NCBI GenBank assembly: GCA_029531795.1
Contig: JAPEIS010000014.1
Coordinates: forward strand, 1,426,001-1,490,000
Direction of reading: 5' to 3'
Length of the DNA stretch: 64,000 nucleotides
Source of the DNA: Sclerotinia nivalis
Lineage: Eukaryota; Ascomycota; Leotiomycetes; Helotiales; Sclerotiniaceae
In this document: one piece after another, positions 60,402 through 64,000 of the stretch
Numbering within the stretch: position 1 is the first letter of the stretch
How the letters are laid out: every line of letters starts with the position of its first letter
The notes under the pieces: generated by a model
What the model was told of the DNA's origin: nothing
Seen by the model: only the letters and a program-made list of their open reading frames with translations
Databases searched by the model: none
Program-made: the position numbers and the translations under genes

Positions 60402-60843
60402 AATATGATTTCGTATAAAGACAAAACTGCGATAATAAGTATAATATAATTTCGCGTATAGATAAAACCGGGACAACAATGATAATATGATTTCGTATAT
60501 AAATAAAACCGGGATAATAGTGGTAATATGATTTCGTATATAGATAAAACCGGGATAATAGTGATAATATGATTTCGTGTATGGATAAAACTGAGATAAT
60601 GGTGGTAATATGATTTTGTATATAGATAAAACTGTGATAATATGATTTCGTGTATAAATAAAACCGGGATAATAGTAATAATATGATTTCGTGTATAGAT
60701 AAAACCGGGATATTGGTGGTAATATGATTTTGTGTATGGATAAAATCGGGATAATGATGGTAATATGATTTCGTGTATGAATAAAATTAGGATAATGGTA
60801 GTAATATGATTTCGTGTATGAATAAAACTAGAATAAAAGTTAA
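60402..60843. repeat. Minisatellite of 41 bp units
   Basis: Eleven units start with AATATGATTTCG (or a one-base variant) at 60402, 60443, 60484, 60525, 60566, 60607, 60639, 60680, 60721, 60762 and 60803. The spacing is exactly 41 bp except for one 32-bp unit. The conserved second part reads GATAAAACCGGGATAATAG. More diverged units may extend left to about 60290. Confidence 0.93.
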
Positions 60844-61658
60844 GAAATACTTGAATAGTATATTTATATATATCTAAAAGGTATATATTATATACTTTAG
60901 TATAGCAGATTAATATATATAATAATAATTGTATAATTATATTTTAATACTGTTATAGATAAAAGTGGATAAAACTCAGTATAAAATTGCTAGTAGTGAT
61001 TTTATTTTCAATACAAAAAATATAATTATTATATTATAGAATCAATCTAAATCAAAAAAGAGTTATTTCCTTATATTTTGTTTGTTCATTTTTTAATCTA
61101 TAATTTCTATTCTTTAATTTCTAATTTGTTTTCTATTAATCTTCTATAATATAGCCTTAATCAGAGCTTTCCTTTTCCTTCTATTTTGAATTATCTTGAT
61201 TGTTGTCTTTGATAAGAGATATATCTTCTATTTCTTTATCATTTTCTTTTTATATTCTTATTCGATTTGATATATCTGTTTTATATTAGTCTTTATTCAA
61301 TTCTATGTATAAAGCGATTGATATTGATCTCAATCAATATAATTATTGATAAAATATTTATTATATTTATTTTGGTTTTGTATTGTTGATAAATCTGTTG
61401 GAACAATATAAGCACTACAAAGAACAATAATTAGCAGGTAAACTCGAGTATCAATTGAATACTGTATCTCTTTTTGAAATACAATCTCAATCATTTTATG
61501 AAGTGTATTTGGCCGTTTATAATCTAATACCTTCATCAAATCAATTGTAGCTTTTATATATATAAGAATAGATTGATATTCATCCTATTGATTAACATCA
61601 AAAACCTTAATTATAATCTATAACTATCCAATACAATATTCATTGAGAAGGTTTTCTG
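60844..61658. other. AT-rich sequence, no gene
   Basis: Very AT-rich with no credible open frame. The 69-codon minus-strand frame at 61330-61539 has no recognisable content. Confidence 0.4.
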
Positions 61659-61876
61659 TGTCACGGGGTCCCCGTATATAGTATACGGAGACCGCTCGGG
61701 TTCCGACCCATAGGAGTCGGACTTCGGATAAGTGTAGGCTAGCCCCGGTCGGGGCTAGCACTACACATAAATGTATTTAAGGAACTGTTCCTTTTATAGA
61801 AATGTAGCTCTTCGAACTATATCTTATTAATAAAAATGATTCCTGTTATCCTGTTTGTTACCTCTGTAATACTACA
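61659..61876 (+). repeat. Putative 5' LTR with three GC-rich stem-loops
   Basis: It starts TGTCACGGGG. Three hairpins follow in order: 61667-61693 (GGTCCCCGTATA against TATACGGAGACC, one mismatch, loop TAG), 61702-61721 (TCCGAC/GTCGGA) and 61740-61757 (TAGCCCC/GGGGCTA). The end at ACTACA is a guess because the second LTR is not in view. Confidence 0.6.
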
Positions 61877-62257
61877 TAGCTCTCATCTATCTATACCAAC
61901 ATTTCTACGATATCGTCCCGTCCACACCTGTCTAGCCAGTTCAGCTCCCCTGAAGAATTCGCTACTGTTGTAACCAGCAATATCGCGATCTGGTATCATT
62001 ATCTTATCTCCCTTTACGATTATAATATAAGAGTGGAGGCAAAGGTAACCGATCTACAATCTGCAGTTCAAAAGCTTACTTTCGATCTGCAAATCGAGAA
62101 AACTGTATTCATACAATAAAAGGAGAAGAACAATAGATTAATTGTCTATCTAACTCAACTTCATCCCATCCCTATCGCCCCGTCTGTTTCAACCGACTCT
62201 TCGCCCTTGACACTTGTTACAATTCCGACCACTACTCCTGTTCTATCGAAGCCTTAA

Positions 62258-63184
62258 TTGAATAAGAAGATACTTGATCCCACACTGTTTGATAGAACGA
62301 AAATCGATCTTGATCGATTTGTCGATCAAATACAGAATAAAATATATATCAATTCTGATCGCTTTACTTCCCTATATTCCCATCTGATTTATATAACTAG
62401 AAGATTAATTGGACCCGTTGCTGTACAAATTCGATTATATAATACCAAAGGGCAATTTGTTAAACTTGTTGATTATAAGGATCTATTATAAATACTGGAA
62501 AAAGCTTATAGAAACCAGAACAAACAAATCGAGGCCCGGAAACTCTTGATCAATTTGAAATAAAGGAACCAATCGTTTTATGTTTTCTATACTGAATTCC
62601 AGAGACTAACATTGGAAGCCAGGATGACCGACAACAATAGTATTCTGATTATTCTATTAGAACAAATTTTGTCAAACGAATTGAAAAACCAGATTGTTAC
62701 TATTGAGCTACCTACAAATAGTACTAATATATTCGCTGTTTTCATATAAACATTGAAGAATCGCCATCTGTATCTAATAAGACCGACCGGTTCCGGTCGC
62801 AACCCAATCGTCCCGTTGCCCTGTACTACAACTCAAAACCTGAATTCTGTTAACTATACCTCTGCTCTATCTCCGAATACTATTATCCGACCTATTGCTC
62901 TTGTTACGACTATACCTATTGGAGACCCAATGGATCTTAGTTCCCAAAGACGTACTAATAAACATGAACAAAAAGAATACTTCCGTTGTAAATCGATCGA
63001 TCACCGTATGAAAGATTGCCCGTTCCTAGATAATCGTCCTATACAAGCTAAAGCTAGCCTTACTAATCCTGCCCCACTATCCCTTGTTCCGTCTTCCGCC
63101 CAGATTCAACCGTATGCTATATCACTGTACAATCTATCCCCTCCCGGTTCCCCGAATTCGGAAAACGGAATCCACCTGGCATAA
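62258..63184 (+). pseudogene. gag of the second retroelement
   Basis: Open pieces at 62258-62491 and 62753-63184 with stops between. The second piece has PMDLSSQRR followed by YFRCKSIDHRMKDCPF, a CCHC zinc knuckle in which the first Cys is Tyr. This order (PMDLS, then knuckle) is common in Gypsy gag proteins. Upstream (62030-62120) a helical stretch reads in frame until a stop. Confidence 0.8.
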
Positions 63185-63324
63185 ATCGTTATCAGACGAA
63201 AACCCTACGCATACTACACCTGTCCGTCGCTACAACTCAAGGTTTATCTTTCGCTGAAGAAACAAACAATCGAGCAAATCTAATGATATTGTCTGTTACT
63301 ATCCTATCAACGCCTGATCGATCC

Positions 63325-63855
63325 TGTCTCATTTATACTATAGTGAATAGCGGATGCGAAGGATATGCTTTTGTAGACCGAAGTTGAGTGGAAGCTATCA
63401 AACTCCCAATATACAAATTATCTGTTCCGTTCGAAGTCATTGGATTCAATGGAAAAATACTGCCCGAAAACCAAGTGGATTGTTATATTCTAACCGATCT
63501 GCAAATCAACGATCATTATAAGAAAAGATCGAAAATCTACATTACTAAACTAGTTCATTATCCGATTGTCTTGAGGTTGATCTGGCTAAAGAAGTACGAT
63601 CTTTATATCGGATTTGCATTCAATACCTTTTGCTTCGATAACGAGTTTTGCCGGAAGTCCTGTAATACGCCTGTGCAACCATCGAATGTCCGAGCCTTAT
63701 CCGATATCCTTATCAAAGCCTGTTCTATTTATCTACTGTTTTGTTCTGAAGCGTTAAAGAAAAGAGATATAGCAAACGTTTCAATCCGAGCTTGCTCGAT
63801 GTATATCTATCGAGGCTACAAGATGTTCCAAGTTAGTATCGATTTGATAAACTGA
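63325..63855 (+). pseudogene. Protease and early pol of the second retroelement
   Basis: The frame shows VNSGCEGYAFVDRS followed by a stop, a retropepsin active site whose catalytic Asp is Asn. It continues in the 155-codon piece starting at 63388 with the flap-like FEVIGFNGKIL and LRLIWLKKYD, the typical segment between protease and RT. The damage again is G-to-A. Confidence 0.78.
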
Positions 63856-64000
63856 ATCCTGAAAGAAAAAGAAGATTTTGCTCCCGAAAATCTGTTTACT
63901 GAATTCCGTTCGTGAATCGACGTATTTTCTCTATATAATGCTGACAAACTACCTTTGCACTGTCTATACGATTATGATATCCGATTGCAAGATGGGGCTA

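Larger units (their letters stand above)
61659..64000 (+). mobile_element. Second Gypsy-like retroelement, 5' half, continues beyond the window
   Basis: A putative LTR (61659 to about 61876, TGTCACGGGG to ACTACA) is followed by gag text from about 62030, a zinc knuckle near 62975, a protease segment near 63330 and the start of pol to the window end. It is not similar in sequence to copies 1-4. Stops and Cys/Gly/Asp losses again fit RIP, but the damage is milder. The 3' LTR lies outside the window, so the LTR limits are uncertain. Confidence 0.78.

Noticed and set aside
1..64000. tRNA or rRNA genes
   Set aside because: I looked for B-box-like GGTTCGAATCC words and rRNA landmarks on both strands and found none that I could fold into a tRNA; short or diverged ones could be missed by eye.

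Overview
The window looks like a filamentous ascomycete chromosome. The evidence is short introns (about 45-90 bp, GTRNGT donors, CTRAC-like branch points), dense intron-poor genes on both strands, and protein families such as a KEX1 carboxypeptidase, NEM1, SPF27 and a fungal PKA regulatory subunit. The protein flavour and the strongly RIP-mutated AT-rich block suggest a leotiomycete, probably Sclerotiniaceae (Botrytis/Sclerotinia-like); that placement is inference.

Region 1-39.6 kb is ordinary gene-rich euchromatin. In order it holds: KEX1 (+), RAE1/GLE2 mRNA export factor (-), a conserved uncharacterised protein (-), ethanolamine-phosphate cytidylyltransferase (+), a doubtful small ORF (-), cytosolic-type branched-chain aminotransferase (+), a coiled-coil protein of unknown role (-), phosphopantothenoylcysteine decarboxylase (-), mitochondrial monothiol glutaredoxin GRX5 (+), a short-chain dehydrogenase (+), a low-complexity/coiled-coil protein (-), a short possible coding stretch with a frame break (-), eIF2B beta GCD7 (-), NEM1 phosphatase (+), RNA polymerase III largest subunit (+), neutral ceramidase (-), splicing factor SPF27 (+) and PKA regulatory subunit (-). 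Exon joins were worked out by hand from splice signals and reading phase; all the joins given keep frame. These are unrelated housekeeping and signalling genes, not a pathway cluster. ECT1, NEM1 and ceramidase all touch membrane lipid metabolism, but they are spread out and there is no sign of co-regulation.

Region 39.6-64 kb is a very AT-rich, gene-free block made of decayed repeats. It has a GC-rich hairpin remnant, a 14-bp minisatellite, a possible solo LTR, and a nested cluster of three copies of one Ty3/Gypsy chromovirus (163-bp LTRs, gag, protease, RT, RNase H, integrase and chromodomain). A fourth truncated copy follows, then a 41-bp minisatellite, and then the 5' half of a different Gypsy-like element that runs off the window. 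Coding remnants carry many TAA/TAG stops and lost Cys, Gly and Trp codons of the C-to-T / G-to-A type expected from repeat-induced point mutation (RIP). The outer LTRs of the nest share a 5-bp flank (CTGAA), which suggests a single outer insertion whose interior was rebuilt by later insertions and an LTR-LTR deletion.

I saw no CRISPR array, rRNA or recognisable tRNA, and no clear new molecular system. The most informative non-standard signals are the structure of the retroelement nest, uneven RIP along it, and stem-loop-rich GC islands that survive in the AT-rich block.
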